Assembly: GCF_017094465.1 (NCBI RefSeq)
Contig: NZ_CP064791.1
Span: 2,046,001 to 2,110,000 of the forward strand
DNA: 64,000 nucleotides
DNA from: Halapricum desulfuricans
Lineage (GTDB): Archaea; Halobacteriota; Halobacteria; Halobacteriales; Haloarculaceae
Reading direction: 5' to 3'
Shown: piece by piece, positions 33,565 to 43,269 of the stretch
How the letters are laid out: each line of letters opens with the position of its first letter
How positions within the stretch are numbered: position 1 is the stretch's first letter
The notes under the pieces: model-generated
Databases searched by the model: none
Told to the model about the DNA's origin: nothing
What the model saw: the letters and a program-made list of their open reading frames with translations, nothing else
Position numbers and translations under genes: made by a program

Positions 33565-35169
33565 TCACATATCGTCGAGCGTGAACGCATCGAAGCGACT
33601 GACCGCATAGCGATAGCCACCCCAGGACGCGACGCCGAGGATCGTCACGTACAGCAGCCAGCCGAACGCGACCGCCAGCACGTGCTCGCCCGACAGCGTC
33701 AGCCAGAGCAACAGGAATCCGATCGCGCCGACGATCATGCCGCCGAACAGAAAGCCCAGCAGGGCCCACTGAGAGGGATGCGCGCGCTCGACGTTCATGT
33801 ACTCGCGGCGCTCGAACTTCGGGGCGATCGCACCGAGTCCGACGGCAATTCCGGCACTGGCCGTCGTCAGTACGACAGCGAGTACCGACTGGCCGAGCAC
33901 GTACCCCGGACCGTGTTCGACCAGTGCAAGCGGCGTCCCGACGCCGATCGCGACGGCCAGACCGAAGGCGATACCGGCGAGCATCCGGCCACGAAGCATG
34001 ACATCGACGGAGGGGGAACTGGTCAGCAACAGTGGCAACTGATCGCGGTCGTCGCCCATCGGGTTCAGACAGTACGCGCCGCCGGCGAGGACGGCCCCGG
34101 CGACGACCGCCGCACCGGGGCCGACTGTGAGCAGGATACCGGGATCCTGGAACGCCGAACCGGCCATCCCGAACGCGCCGAACAGGAGCGGCGTGAGATG
34201 TGCGAGCATCCGGGGGTCACGTCGCGTCCGGACGAGATACCGCCAGGCGACGCGTGCCGACGTCGTCGCTTCGAACAGACGCGGGACGCCGTAACTTTCC
34301 TCGACCTGCCCGGCCGTCGACGAGTCGTTGCCGAGATCGGCGACGAGCATGTACGTTTCGAGGCGGATCGCTCCGAGTACTCCGGCAGGGATCGCTGCGA
34401 GGACCAGCCCTGTGACGGCAATGCCAAGCGGCCCCGGCGCCGTCCCGAACGGCGCGAAGACGACGGCTGCGTAGGACTGCAACGGTGTTCCGGGGATGAT
34501 TGGCCCCACCGCGAACTGGGAGCCGGTCTCGTATCGCGAACTGAGCAGGACCTGCGTCCCGAGGAAGATCGCGCCCATCAGTCCGAGTAGGAGGACCGCC
34601 TTCACCCACAGCGACACCTGCAGACGCTCGTTGACGTACCTGGCCGTTCCCCCGACGATTCGCCCGATGACCAGCCCGACCACCGCGAGTGGCAGAACAG
34701 CGACGAGCACGACCCCGGCGACGACCGGGCCGCCGCCGATCGCGACCCCCGCGAACAGCAGAGCGCCGATCGGGACGACGAGCCAGATCGACTGGACCGT
34801 CTGTGCGACGAGCCGGCCGATCGAGACCGCCCGCGGCGGTATCGACGTCCGGGCCAGCGGCTCGACGGTCCCGATCTGCGACCGGCCGAACCCGTTCGCA
34901 GCGCCGAAATACGCGATCGCCACCGTCACGGCCGACAGCGCCATGCCGGCCGTCCCGAGCGGGACATCGCTTTCGAACTCGCTCCCGAACGCGATTGCGC
35001 CGGGCAGGAAACTCACCGCCAGAAACAGGCCGAATCCAACGATACCGAAGAGTACCGCGAGCAAGCGCCGCCGGTCCGACCGGATCTGCCGGAACTGCGC
35101 GCGCAACTCCGCCCGGGCGAGCGTCCAGCCGTCTCGGAGATCGTCTCTAACGTGTCTCATATCTCTCAC
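33565..35169 (-). CDS. ABC-2 type exporter permease
   Basis: A 534-residue protein with about 12 hydrophobic segments. No typical EAA loop; the position directly after the ATPase gene (4-base overlap, ATGA) and the hydrophobic pattern indicate an ABC-2-type permease. An initial soluble segment (RDDLRDGWTLARAELRAQFRQI) is often seen in haloarchaeal copies of this class. Substrate unknown. Confidence 0.82.
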   Translation of the reverse strand: MRDMRHVRDDLRDGWTLARAELRAQFRQIRSDRRRLLAVLFGIVGFGLFLAVSFLPGAIAFGSEFESDVPLGTAGMALSAVTVAIAYFGAANGFGRSQIGTVEPLARTSIPPRAVSIGRLVAQTVQSIWLVVPIGALLFAGVAIGGGPVVAGVVLVAVLPLAVVGLVIGRIVGGTARYVNERLQVSLWVKAVLLLGLMGAIFLGTQVLLSSRYETGSQFAVGPIIPGTPLQSYAAVVFAPFGTAPGPLGIAVTGLVLAAIPAGVLGAIRLETYMLVADLGNDSSTAGQVEESYGVPRLFEATTSARVAWRYLVRTRRDPRMLAHLTPLLFGAFGMAGSAFQDPGILLTVGPGAAVVAGAVLAGGAYCLNPMGDDRDQLPLLLTSSPSVDVMLRGRMLAGIAFGLAVAIGVGTPLALVEHGPGYVLGQSVLAVVLTTASAGIAVGLGAIAPKFERREYMNVERAHPSQWALLGFLFGGMIVGAIGFLLLWLTLSGEHVLAVAFGWLLYVTILGVASWGGYRYAVSRFDAFTLDDM

Positions 35170-35918
35170 CAGGCGGCCGCCGGGTCGTCGGTCAGTTCCA
35201 GGAACGCCTCCTCCAGGTCGGCATCCCCGTCGCCCACGTCGTCGGTGAGTTCGGCGGGGGACCCTTCCGAGACCAGTCGACCGTCGTGCAGGACGCCGAC
35301 CCTGTTGGCGATCTCCTCGACGACCGGCAGGATGTGCGTCGAGAGAAACACCGTCGTCCCGTCGTCGGTCAACTCGACGATCAGCTCCCGGAGGGTGCGA
35401 GCCGCTCGCGGATCGAGACCGGACGTGGGCTCGTCGAGAAAGACCACGTCGGGGTCGTGCTGGACTGCCTGGATGAACGCCGTCTTCTGGCGCATCCCCT
35501 TGGAGTAGCCGTCGATCCGCCGGTCGAGATCGTCGTCGAGATCGAGCGTGTCGGCGAGTCCGAGCGCGCGATCTGAGACGCGCTCCCAGGGGATGTCCCG
35601 GAGATCGGCCGCGAACTGCAACTGCTCGCGGCCGGTGAGCTCGTTGTACAGCGGCGGTTCCTCGGGCAACAGTCCGATCTTTCCGACGAGGTGGCGACGC
35701 TCGCTGCAGTGGGTGTCGGCGACGAACGCGTCACCGTTCGTCGGTTCGACGAGCCCAGTCAGCATCCGCATCGTCGTCGTCTTCCCGGCTCCGTTCGGCC
35801 CCAGGAAGCCGTAGGTCACGCCCTCGGGAACGGACAGCGACACCCCATCGACGGCGGTTGTTGAACCGTACTGTTTGGTCAGCGACCGTGTTGAAATCGC
35901 AGGCGAGGACCCATCCAT
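35166..35918 (-). CDS. ABC-2 type exporter ATPase
   Basis: A 250-residue ATPase. Walker A is GPNGAGKTT near residue 39, the signature-like GYSKGMRQK near 138 and Walker B VVFLDEPTSGLDP near 158. The YSKGM signature and GLDP D-loop are typical of exporters such as CcmA/NatA. The start at 35918 is supported by a ttttatatcc element 25-30 bases upstream; it heads a two-gene operon with the permease. Confidence 0.92.
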   Translation of the reverse strand: MDGSSPAISTRSLTKQYGSTTAVDGVSLSVPEGVTYGFLGPNGAGKTTTMRMLTGLVEPTNGDAFVADTHCSERRHLVGKIGLLPEEPPLYNELTGREQLQFAADLRDIPWERVSDRALGLADTLDLDDDLDRRIDGYSKGMRQKTAFIQAVQHDPDVVFLDEPTSGLDPRAARTLRELIVELTDDGTTVFLSTHILPVVEEIANRVGVLHDGRLVSEGSPAELTDDVGDGDADLEEAFLELTDDPAAAW

Positions 35919-35940
35919 CGCCTGCCGGTTCGGACGAGGG

Positions 35941-35950
35941 ATATAAAACG
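35941..35950 (-). promoter_or_regulatory. TATA element of the ABC-2 exporter operon
   Basis: Minus-strand ttttatatcc, centred 27 bases before the ATG at 35918; it lies just past the end of pgi and decides the short start. Confidence 0.5.
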
Positions 35951-35971
35951 TCGCTGAAATGTCTCGCGTGG

Positions 35972-37264
35972 TTACTCGATGGTCAGCGTGGTCTTCTCGG
36001 CGACGGCGTCGGCTTCTTCGAAGTCCCCACCGCCGAGTAGGCCACGAGCGGCCTTCTTGCCCCACTCGACTGCCGGCTGGACGAACGTGTCCACGTCGTA
36101 GAGTTCGCCCGCCAGGACGGTCGCGGCCTCCATGCTGTAGAGCAACTCGCCGAGGCCGTATTCGTCGACGCTGTCGATCTCGATCCGGACGTTCGGCAGG
36201 TCCGCGGCGGCGAGGCTGGCCTCGGTCGCCTCGAACTCCGCGTCGAGCAACTCGCCCAGCGACGAGCCGCCGAGATACGAGAGCCCCTCGAGGTCGGTCT
36301 CCGGAATCGGCGTGTCCTCGCGGTCGGCCGCGCGGACGAGCGTGACCATCTTGTCGTTGGGGCCGGCGCGATAGAGCTGGAGCTGGGAGTGCTGGTCAGT
36401 CGCACCGAGTGCGCGCACAGGGGTCTGGCCCAGGCCGTCCTTGCCGAGGCTCTCGGCCCACAGCTGGGCGTACCATTCGGCGAAGGTCTCTAGGGACTCC
36501 TCGTAGGGCATCATCGCGTTGATCCCCGCGCCGCGGACGTCAAGCGCGTAGGCGATCGCCCCGTAGGCGTAGGCCGGCGACTCGTACAGCGACGGGGCCA
36601 GATCGGCTTCGGCGGCCGCGGCACCCTCGACGATCGCGTCGATGTCGTGACCTTGCAGCGCGGCAGCGGCCAGCCCGACCGTCGAGAGCACGGAGAACCG
36701 GCCGGGGACGCCGTCGGGCACTTTCAGCGACGGCAGATCGTGTTTGTCCGCCAGATCCCGGAGGTTGCCCGCCTCGCCGGTGGTGACCCAGGTGCGCTCG
36801 GTCCAGTCGACGCCCGCGGACTCCATGGCCTCCCGGACGACCAGGAAGTTCGACAGGGTCTCGGCGGTCGTCCCCGATCGGGAGACGACGTTGACGGCGG
36901 TCTTCGAGAGGTCGACGTCGTCGATGATCGACTCGACCCACTCGGGGTCGACGTTGTCCAGATAGTACGCTTCGACGTCGCTGTCTAGCGCGGCCGAGAG
37001 GGTGGCCGCACCCAGCGCGGAGCCGCCGATCCCGACGTTGAGGAGGTACTCGCTGTCGTCGAACGGTTCGACGGCCGCCCGAATCTCGTCGGTATCCACG
37101 GTATGGGGGAGGTTCAGCGACTCGTAGCCGTGTTCGTTGTTCGCACGCCCCTCCTCGATGCGGGCGTGGGCGTCGGCGACACGGTCGTCGAGTCGGTCGA
37201 GTGCGTCCTCAGGGACGCCCGGCGTCGCGACTCTGTCCAGTGCGTTTCCGATGTCTACTCGCAT
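35972..37264 (-). CDS. pgi: glucose-6-phosphate isomerase
   Basis: A 430-residue enzyme interconverting glucose 6-phosphate and fructose 6-phosphate. Two SIS-type units are visible; VGIGGSALGAATLSAAL binds the phosphate, NVVSRSGTTAETLSNF is the second sugar-binding block, and QLWAESLGKDGLGQTPVRALGATDQHSQLQLY contains the conserved catalytic region (quoted in two parts here: KDGLGQTPVRALGA and TDQHSQLQLY). It links the glucan locus to gluconeogenesis and the pentose pathway. Confidence 0.95.
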   Translation of the reverse strand: MRVDIGNALDRVATPGVPEDALDRLDDRVADAHARIEEGRANNEHGYESLNLPHTVDTDEIRAAVEPFDDSEYLLNVGIGGSALGAATLSAALDSDVEAYYLDNVDPEWVESIIDDVDLSKTAVNVVSRSGTTAETLSNFLVVREAMESAGVDWTERTWVTTGEAGNLRDLADKHDLPSLKVPDGVPGRFSVLSTVGLAAAALQGHDIDAIVEGAAAAEADLAPSLYESPAYAYGAIAYALDVRGAGINAMMPYEESLETFAEWYAQLWAESLGKDGLGQTPVRALGATDQHSQLQLYRAGPNDKMVTLVRAADREDTPIPETDLEGLSYLGGSSLGELLDAEFEATEASLAAADLPNVRIEIDSVDEYGLGELLYSMEAATVLAGELYDVDTFVQPAVEWGKKAARGLLGGGDFEEADAVAEKTTLTIE

Positions 37265-37369
37265 ACCCGGACGGTCGCCGCCCTCCTACCTACCTTTATC
37301 GGACTCCGATCGACGGCGAGGCGTCCAGGTCAAGCGGTCCGATCGTCGTCGGACGATCGGAGGGCACCC

Positions 37370-37969
37370 CTACTGGTCGATCTCGGCCCGGCCGCTGGTG
37401 GCGCTCCGAATGCGGTCCCGGAGCGCGGCCGCGTCGGGCCGGGGCACTCGCACCGCGAAGACCGCGTCTTCCCCGTACTCGGCCTCGAACTCAACGCCTT
37501 CGCTTTCGAGGATTCCCCGTACCGTGCCGCTGTCGTCGTACTCGACAGCGATCCCGAAGCGCTCGTGGGGACGCTCGGTGACGACGCCGGCGTCGTCGAC
37601 GCCTTCCTTGACGGCTCTGGAGTACGCCCGGGCCAGTCCGCCGACGCCGAGGTTCGTTCCGCCGTAATAGCGCGTCACGACGGCGACAGCGTTCTCGATC
37701 TCGCGCTGGACGAGGACGTTCAAGGCAGGCTTGCCGGCGCTACCGGAGGGTTCGGCGTCGTCGTTCTGGTATTCCCGCAGGGGATCCGCCCGGACGCGAT
37801 AGGCGGGGACATTGTGGGTCGCATCAGCGTATTCGTCGCGGATAGACTCGATGAAGGTCTCGGCTGCTTCGACGGTCGTCGCAGGGGCGACGTGGCCGAT
37901 GAACTCCGAGCCCCTGATCTCGAAGCGTGCCTGTCCCCGGCCACCGACGGTCTGGTACTGCTCGGACAC
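37370..37969 (-). CDS. IMPACT/YigZ family protein
   Basis: A 199-residue protein of the UPF0029/YigZ family. RGSEFIGHVAPA, ADATHNVPAYRV, EPSGSAGKPALNVL and VVTRYYGGTNLGVGGL are the conserved blocks; the C-terminal ~60 residues are the usual second domain. In eukaryotes IMPACT regulates GCN2; archaeal function is unknown. The GTG start at 37969 is chosen because the family begins SEQYxTV; the frame is open to 38053. Confidence 0.85.
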   Translation of the reverse strand: MSEQYQTVGGRGQARFEIRGSEFIGHVAPATTVEAAETFIESIRDEYADATHNVPAYRVRADPLREYQNDDAEPSGSAGKPALNVLVQREIENAVAVVTRYYGGTNLGVGGLARAYSRAVKEGVDDAGVVTERPHERFGIAVEYDDSGTVRGILESEGVEFEAEYGEDAVFAVRVPRPDAAALRDRIRSATSGRAEIDQ

Positions 37970-38070
37970 GCCCGGCGCTTGGCGGGCGAGTACCAAACTG
38001 CTTGCGTCTGGCAGGTGTCCCGACAGTGAGATAACAATAAAGCACTTGTACACCAGAACGAAGGGTAAAT

Positions 38071-38571
38071 ATGGCGTTCTCGAAGGTCGGCCCCGTCCTC
38101 ATCATCGTGGGGTTGCTCTGTCTACCTGCGCCCGTATATATCGGCGCGGTCGTGGACGCGACGACATCGGAGGAGACGACCACCGTGTACGAGGCGACGG
38201 TCATCGGAGATACGGAGCCCCCGTCGGATTCCGAGACTGCGGGCAATGGCACGCGAGAGCCGGTCGCCTACGAGAACCTCTCGGCCGACGAACGGGATCG
38301 GGTGGATCGGATCATCCAGTCGTCGGTGAACGCGTCGGGATCCGACACGGGCTGTTCGCTGCCGGACGATCGATCGGCGTTGGAGCGAGTGCCGATGGTT
38401 CTCGAACGGAACGGGACGCTCTACGAGATCGAACACTCGGACGAGGTCGAGTCCAGGCTGCCAGGGGTCGCCAACTACGGCCTACTCGTCACGTTCGTCG
38501 GGTTCGTGGCCGTCCTCGCCGGCATCGTGAAGACCCTCGAAGAAGCGATCGAATCGGGAAGACGTGGGTGA
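38071..38571 (+). CDS. membrane protein with extracytoplasmic loop, hypothetical
   Basis: A 166-residue protein with one helix at residues ~7-28 and another at ~134-155; the ~100-residue loop between them is acidic and rich in Ser/Thr, with N-x-S/T sequons, so probably outside the cell. A YENLSADERDRVDRIIQ stretch recalls a recurrent small haloarchaeal surface domain, but I cannot name it. Divergent from the IMPACT-family gene. Confidence 0.65.
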   Translation: MAFSKVGPVLIIVGLLCLPAPVYIGAVVDATTSEETTTVYEATVIGDTEPPSDSETAGNGTREPVAYENLSADERDRVDRIIQSSVNASGSDTGCSLPDDRSALERVPMVLERNGTLYEIEHSDEVESRLPGVANYGLLVTFVGFVAVLAGIVKTLEEAIESGRRG

Positions 38572-38578
38572 CGGGGCG

Positions 38579-41125
38579 CTATCGACCAGTGCGGTAGTTC
38601 TCCAGCAACCGCTCGACCTGTGCGTCGAGGTCGGCGAGCGCCGTCTCGACGCCGTGATCGCGGGCGTCGAGATAGGCTTCCTCGACGAGCGTCCGGACCG
38701 TGTCGAACGGACCGATCCGAGCACCGTTGGTTGCCGGGATATCCGAACTCGCGAGCAGCTCTTCGAGTGCGGTCTCGAAGTGGGGGTTCTCCCGGAACCA
38801 GCCGTCAGAGCGTAGCGTGTCGACCGCACCGTGGTTGATCGGGAAGTACCCCGTCTCGCGGTGCCAGCGAGCCTGCTGGGCTGGCTGGGCGAGCCACGCG
38901 AGGAACTCGCCGGCGAGTTGCTGCCGGGAGTCCGGGATCGCTTCGGGCACCCACAGCGAGGCCCCGCCGACGGCCAGCCCGTTGCGCTCCCCGGCGACGG
39001 GGATCGGGGCCGTTCCCAGCTCGAACCCGGCATCCTCGGCACCCGCCTGCACGTCCGCGAGCGACGAACTCGACGCGACGAGCATCGCCGCATCGCTATC
39101 GAGGAAGGTCGACCTGGCCTCCCCACGGGCCTCCACGCCGGGGTTGTGATAGAGCCCGTCAGTTTCCATCCCGGCCCACCACCCGAAGATATCGCGGCCG
39201 GCGTCGCTGTCGAAGTGCGCCTCGGTCGCGTCGCCGCCCCGACCGTTGCGCTTGTTCACGAGTGGCTGGCCGGCCTGTGCGAACCACTGCTCGACGTACC
39301 AGGCGTAGTTGGCGAAGGTGATCCCGGAGTCGGCGACGCCCGCATCGACGACGTCTCTGGCGGCGGTCCGGACGGCATCGAACGTCTCGGGCGGCCGGTC
39401 GGGATCGATCCCTGCCCGCTCGAAGGCCGTCCGGTTGTAGCACAGCACCGGCGTCGAGGAGTTGAACGGCAGCGAGTACAGCCGGTGATCGGTCGTGTAG
39501 TACGACCTGACCGGATCCAGCAGCTCCCCGGTGTCGAAGCCGGTCGGCAGGACGTCCTCGACAGGGACGAACCCGCCGCTGTCCATCGCCCGCTTGGTGC
39601 CGATCTCGAAGATCTGGGCGATCGTCGGCGGCTGGCCGTTCTCGATAGCGTTCAGCGTGGCGTTCAGCGTCCCGCGGTAGCTCCCCTTCGCGGTCAGCTC
39701 GATCGAGACCTCGCCGTCGTACTGGGATTCGAATTCGCGGGCCAGCGTTTCGAGCAGGACGCCCTTCTGGCCGCTCATCGCGTGCCACATCTCGATCGTA
39801 GTGCCGTCGGCGTCGGCCGCGCCCCGAGTCGTCTCGAAGCCTTCGAGCGATTCAGTCAGCGTTTCGGTCCGTTCGGCCAGCGTGTTGGTCGCGGTCTGAA
39901 CCTCGGTGAGGACGCTGGTCTGATCGCGGGCGGCCGCGGCGACGTCGTCGGCGGTCTCGGCGGTCTCCTCGCTGATCTCGCCGACGTCTTCGGCCATGAC
40001 CGCCACCTGCTGGGTGGACTCGGCCTGGGACTCGGTCGCGTTGCTGATCTCGCTGACCCGGCCGGACACCTCCTCGACGTCGTCGACGATGTCCTCAAGC
40101 GCCGTCAGCGCATCGTCGATCGTCGCCCGGCCGTCGCCGACCCGGTCGCGCGTCTCCCGCATGTCGGCGGCGGCCTCGTCGGCCTCCTCGCGGACCGCCT
40201 CGATCGCCCCCTCGATGTCATCGAGCGCCGACTGGGTCTCCTCGGCGAGGCCCTTGACCTCGTCGGCGACGACCGCGAAGCCGGCTCCTTCCTCGCCGGC
40301 GCGGGCAGCCTCGATCGAGGCGTTGAGCGCGAGGATGTTCGTCTGCTCGGCGATGTCGTCGATCACCTCGACGATCGACTCGATGTCCTCGACCGAGTCG
40401 GCCAGGTTCTCGACGCTCTCGAGGGTCGTCTCCGTGGTCGCCTCGATCTCGTCGAGCTCGTCCAGTGCGGCCGTCGCGGCCTCGCCGCCCGACTGGGCGC
40501 GATCCGCGGAGACTTCCGCCGCGTTGGCCACCTCCTCCGCCGAGGAGGCGACCTCCTCGACCGTCGCCGAGAGGTCCTCAACCTCCCCGGCGACGTCCTC
40601 GATGTGGTCGTGCTGTCGGTCGGCATCGGCCGAGATCTCGCGGATCGACTCGTTGACTTCCCGGCTCTGCTCGCGGACGGCTTCGGCCGTCGTGGCGACC
40701 TGCTCGGTCGCGCCGCTGACCTGCTGACTGAACTCCTGGACGCGTCTGATCGACTCTCCCCACTCGCCGATCAGTTCGTCACAGACCGCGCCGAGTTCCC
40801 GTACAGCCGGGTCTTCGGCCGCGATGTCCGTCCGAGCGGTCAGATCGCCGTCGATCGCGCGCTCCATGGTCTCCGTCGTCGCAGTAATGGCCGCCTCCAG
40901 CCGGTCGGCCCGCTCGCGTTCCCGATCGCGCTCGTCGCGAAGCTCGGCCACCTCCTCGCGAAGGCGCTCGAGTTCCGCCGGATCACAGTCCGGTTCAGCC
41001 CCCCCATCCACCGACGCCACCTGTTCTGTCGATTGTGCTGTCGATGGCTGGTCCCCGTCCTCGTCGCTCGTGTCCGACTGCCCGTCTGCGACCCCGAGGA
41101 GGAGACTGGTAACTGACGTGTTCAT
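38579..41125 (-). CDS. soluble chemoreceptor-type signalling domain fused to a solute-binding protein
   Basis: An 848-residue protein. Residues ~50-85 are a charged coiled coil; ~85-135 look HAMP-like (AIDGDLTAR); ~140-430 are an MCP signalling domain with the hairpin tip [19 protein letters not shown] at 260-278; from ~442 to the end it is an UgpB/MalE-like type 2 solute-binding protein ([14 protein letters not shown]..., then [13 protein letters not shown]). There is no signal peptide and no membrane helix, so the binding domain appears cytoplasmic. The start at 41125 ([11 protein letters not shown]) is preferred over an upstream TTG. It lies beside the alpha-glucan phosphorylase gene; a glucan or sugar phosphate ligand is inferred. 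Confidence 0.88.
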   Translation of the reverse strand: MNTSVTSLLLGVADGQSDTSDEDGDQPSTAQSTEQVASVDGGAEPDCDPAELERLREEVAELRDERDRERERADRLEAAITATTETMERAIDGDLTARTDIAAEDPAVRELGAVCDELIGEWGESIRRVQEFSQQVSGATEQVATTAEAVREQSREVNESIREISADADRQHDHIEDVAGEVEDLSATVEEVASSAEEVANAAEVSADRAQSGGEAATAALDELDEIEATTETTLESVENLADSVEDIESIVEVIDDIAEQTNILALNASIEAARAGEEGAGFAVVADEVKGLAEETQSALDDIEGAIEAVREEADEAAADMRETRDRVGDGRATIDDALTALEDIVDDVEEVSGRVSEISNATESQAESTQQVAVMAEDVGEISEETAETADDVAAAARDQTSVLTEVQTATNTLAERTETLTESLEGFETTRGAADADGTTIEMWHAMSGQKGVLLETLAREFESQYDGEVSIELTAKGSYRGTLNATLNAIENGQPPTIAQIFEIGTKRAMDSGGFVPVEDVLPTGFDTGELLDPVRSYYTTDHRLYSLPFNSSTPVLCYNRTAFERAGIDPDRPPETFDAVRTAARDVVDAGVADSGITFANYAWYVEQWFAQAGQPLVNKRNGRGGDATEAHFDSDAGRDIFGWWAGMETDGLYHNPGVEARGEARSTFLDSDAAMLVASSSSLADVQAGAEDAGFELGTAPIPVAGERNGLAVGGASLWVPEAIPDSRQQLAGEFLAWLAQPAQQARWHRETGYFPINHGAVDTLRSDGWFRENPHFETALEELLASSDIPATNGARIGPFDTVRTLVEEAYLDARDHGVETALADLDAQVERLLENYRTGR

Positions 41126-41360
41126 GAGCTCGGTGTGAGTACTATCGTTTACTCCCGTGCACAATAAGTATATTTATTTTTGATTCCCCGACCAGCGGTA
41201 AAGACCCGAAGCGGTTAAAACAGCGAGCAGAACGGTTCGTGCACGAGTTACAGACATCTGATCGTTCCGACACGGACGCCGGTTGGGACGCGGTCCGCTT
41301 CCGGAAACGGTGGCACGACAAAAGGGGAAAGTGGCTTCGAGAGCGAAGCGATGGATCGTC

Positions 41361-43055
41361 CTACTGCGAGTACGCGTCGTCGAGGTACTCACGGACCATG
41401 CGCTGGGTGTGGTAGTACGGGCCGTTGAAGGACATCGTGTTGCGCATGATGTCGATCCACTTCTCGCGGTCCTCGTAGTACATCGGGACGACCGTGTTCT
41501 CCAGCTGGTCGTACATGTCCATCGCGTCCTGTCGGTCCTCGTCCGCGGCTTCGGTCTCGTCGGGCTCGCTCTCTTCGGGCTCGGGGCCGATCTTCCAGCC
41601 GGTCTCGTTTTCGATGTGGCCTTCGACCCACCAGCCGTCGAGCGTGCCGAGTTGCGGGATACCGTTGTATGCGGCCTTCATGCCCGAGGTGCCACAGGCC
41701 TCCAGCGGCCGTCGCGGGTTGTTGAGCCAGACGTCGACGCCGGAGGTCAGCTTCGCGCCGACCTCCATGTCGTAGCCCTCGACGTACTCGACGTTGACCG
41801 CGTCGTTGAGCTGCCAGGCGTTGTGGAAGATCTCCTGGATGTTGCCGATCCCGTCCTCGTCGCCGGGGAACGCCTTCCCCGCGAACACGATCTGGAACTC
41901 GCCGACGTTCTCGGCGATGTGGCGCAGCCGCTCGTGTTCGTAGAAGATCAGGTCCGCGCGCTTGTAGGCGGTCGCCCGGCGGGCGAACCCGATCGTGAGT
42001 TTCTCGGGGTCGAGATCCGAGTCCTCGCGCTCGTTGATGAACTCGATCGTGTCCCGCTTTTCTTCCATGTGGGCCTCCCAGAGTTCGTCGTCCGGGATGA
42101 CCGAGGCGTGCTTGAGCTTGTAGGGGTTCTCGCGCCACCCCTCGACGTACTCGTCGTACAGCTCCTTGAAGGAGTCGCCGACCCAGAACGGGACGTGGAC
42201 GCCGTTGGTGATGGCGTCGATGTCGTACCCGGGGAACATGTTCCGGGAGACCTCCTGGTGTTTCTTCGCGACGGAGTTGGCGTACCGTGAGAGATTCAGC
42301 GCCAGGTACGTCATGTGCAGGTCCTCCTCGCGGCTGTACTTCTTGAGGACGTCCTGGGGCACGAACTCCCCGAGGACCTCGTTGACCAGTTCCCAGTCGA
42401 ACTGATCGTGGCCGGCTTCGACCGGCGTGTGAGTCGTGAAGACGGTCTGCTCTCGAACCGCCTCGGGGTCCATGTCGTTGCGCTTGAGCAGTTCCAGCGT
42501 CAGGAGGGCGGCGTGACCCTCGTTCATGTGGTAGGTGTCGACCTCGTAGCCGAGTTCGTCGAGGATCCGCGTCCCGCCGATCCCGAGGACGATCTCCTGG
42601 GCCAGCTGGACGTCCTCGCCGTAGCCGGGGCTGTACAGTCGCTGCGTGTACTCCCGGGCGTCCGGGTCGTTGCTCTCGACGTTCGTGTCGAGATAGATGA
42701 TCGGGACCGTCTCGCCGCTCTGCTCGGAGACGACGTCGTACTTCCAGGCCGTAACCGTCACGTCCCGACCGTAGACCGGGACCGTCACCTCAACGTCGAG
42801 TTTCTCACAGTACTCCTCAACCGGCCAGGGGTCCTCCTCGCTGATCTGTGTGCCGTCCTCTTCGAGCGTCTGCTTGCAGTAACCGCGCTCGTTGAGCTGA
42901 GCGACACAGACTGCGGGGACGCCCATGTCCGCAAAGGATCGGATCGTATCGCCCGCCAGGACGCCCAGCCCGCCGCTGTACGTCTTGACGTCGTTTTCGA
43001 TTCCGATTTCCATCGTGTAATACGCGATCCGTCCGTCCGGGTTGTCCGACACCAT
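41361..43055 (-). CDS. alpha-glucan phosphorylase (GT35)
   Basis: A 564-residue enzyme releasing glucose 1-phosphate from glucans. It belongs to the short TIGR02094-type phosphorylases: YYTMEIGIENDVKTYSGGLGVLAGD at the N-terminus (substrate channel), YHMNEGHAAL, FARRATAYKRADL and ACGTSGMKAAYNG, whose Lys region holds pyridoxal phosphate. A GTG nine bases upstream is an alternative start; AGGTGGAG precedes the ATG. Promoter: an inverted repeat (43098-43119) surrounds an AT-rich TATA-like core. Divergent from the amylase gene. Confidence 0.93.
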   Translation of the reverse strand: MVSDNPDGRIAYYTMEIGIENDVKTYSGGLGVLAGDTIRSFADMGVPAVCVAQLNERGYCKQTLEEDGTQISEEDPWPVEEYCEKLDVEVTVPVYGRDVTVTAWKYDVVSEQSGETVPIIYLDTNVESNDPDAREYTQRLYSPGYGEDVQLAQEIVLGIGGTRILDELGYEVDTYHMNEGHAALLTLELLKRNDMDPEAVREQTVFTTHTPVEAGHDQFDWELVNEVLGEFVPQDVLKKYSREEDLHMTYLALNLSRYANSVAKKHQEVSRNMFPGYDIDAITNGVHVPFWVGDSFKELYDEYVEGWRENPYKLKHASVIPDDELWEAHMEEKRDTIEFINEREDSDLDPEKLTIGFARRATAYKRADLIFYEHERLRHIAENVGEFQIVFAGKAFPGDEDGIGNIQEIFHNAWQLNDAVNVEYVEGYDMEVGAKLTSGVDVWLNNPRRPLEACGTSGMKAAYNGIPQLGTLDGWWVEGHIENETGWKIGPEPEESEPDETEAADEDRQDAMDMYDQLENTVVPMYYEDREKWIDIMRNTMSFNGPYYHTQRMVREYLDDAYSQ

Positions 43056-43097
43056 GTGCTCCACCTTTCTCGGAGTTACGGATCTCCAGGTATAACT

Positions 43098-43119
43098 GTT
43101 GTTGTTTTATTTCAACAAC
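43098..43119. promoter_or_regulatory. inverted repeat around the phosphorylase promoter
   Basis: GTTGTTG (43098-43104) and CAACAAC (43113-43119) form a perfect 7-8-7 inverted repeat whose centre, aaataaaa on the minus strand, is TATA-like. It lies 43-64 bases before the phosphorylase ATG. A protein bound here would block TBP, so it is a candidate operator. Confidence 0.5.
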
Positions 43120-43192
43120 GATAATCAGGCTGGAGCGCTCTCTTTCTCCTCGAAAACGGAGTATCTGATTATAGTGGTTAGATACGATGAGA

Positions 43193-43246
43193 TTCATTCA
43201 ATCTCCGGGAACTGTGTGGCACATCGATGTCGGAAGATTGATTGAA
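43193..43246. promoter_or_regulatory. inverted repeat before the amylase gene
   Basis: TTCATTCAATCTCCG (43193-43207) and GGAAGATTGATTGAA (43232-43246) are inverted copies with three mismatches and a 24-base spacer. They occupy the divergent promoter region between the phosphorylase and the amylase; candidate regulator sites or a stem-loop. Confidence 0.4.
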
Positions 43247-43269
43247 GGTCCGATCGCTGATATAGATAC

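Noticed and set aside
38831-41116. 761-codon plus-strand frame opposite the receptor-SBP fusion
   Set aside because: A shadow of an acidic coiled-coil gene; no domain, and low-complexity Arg/Val/Leu composition.
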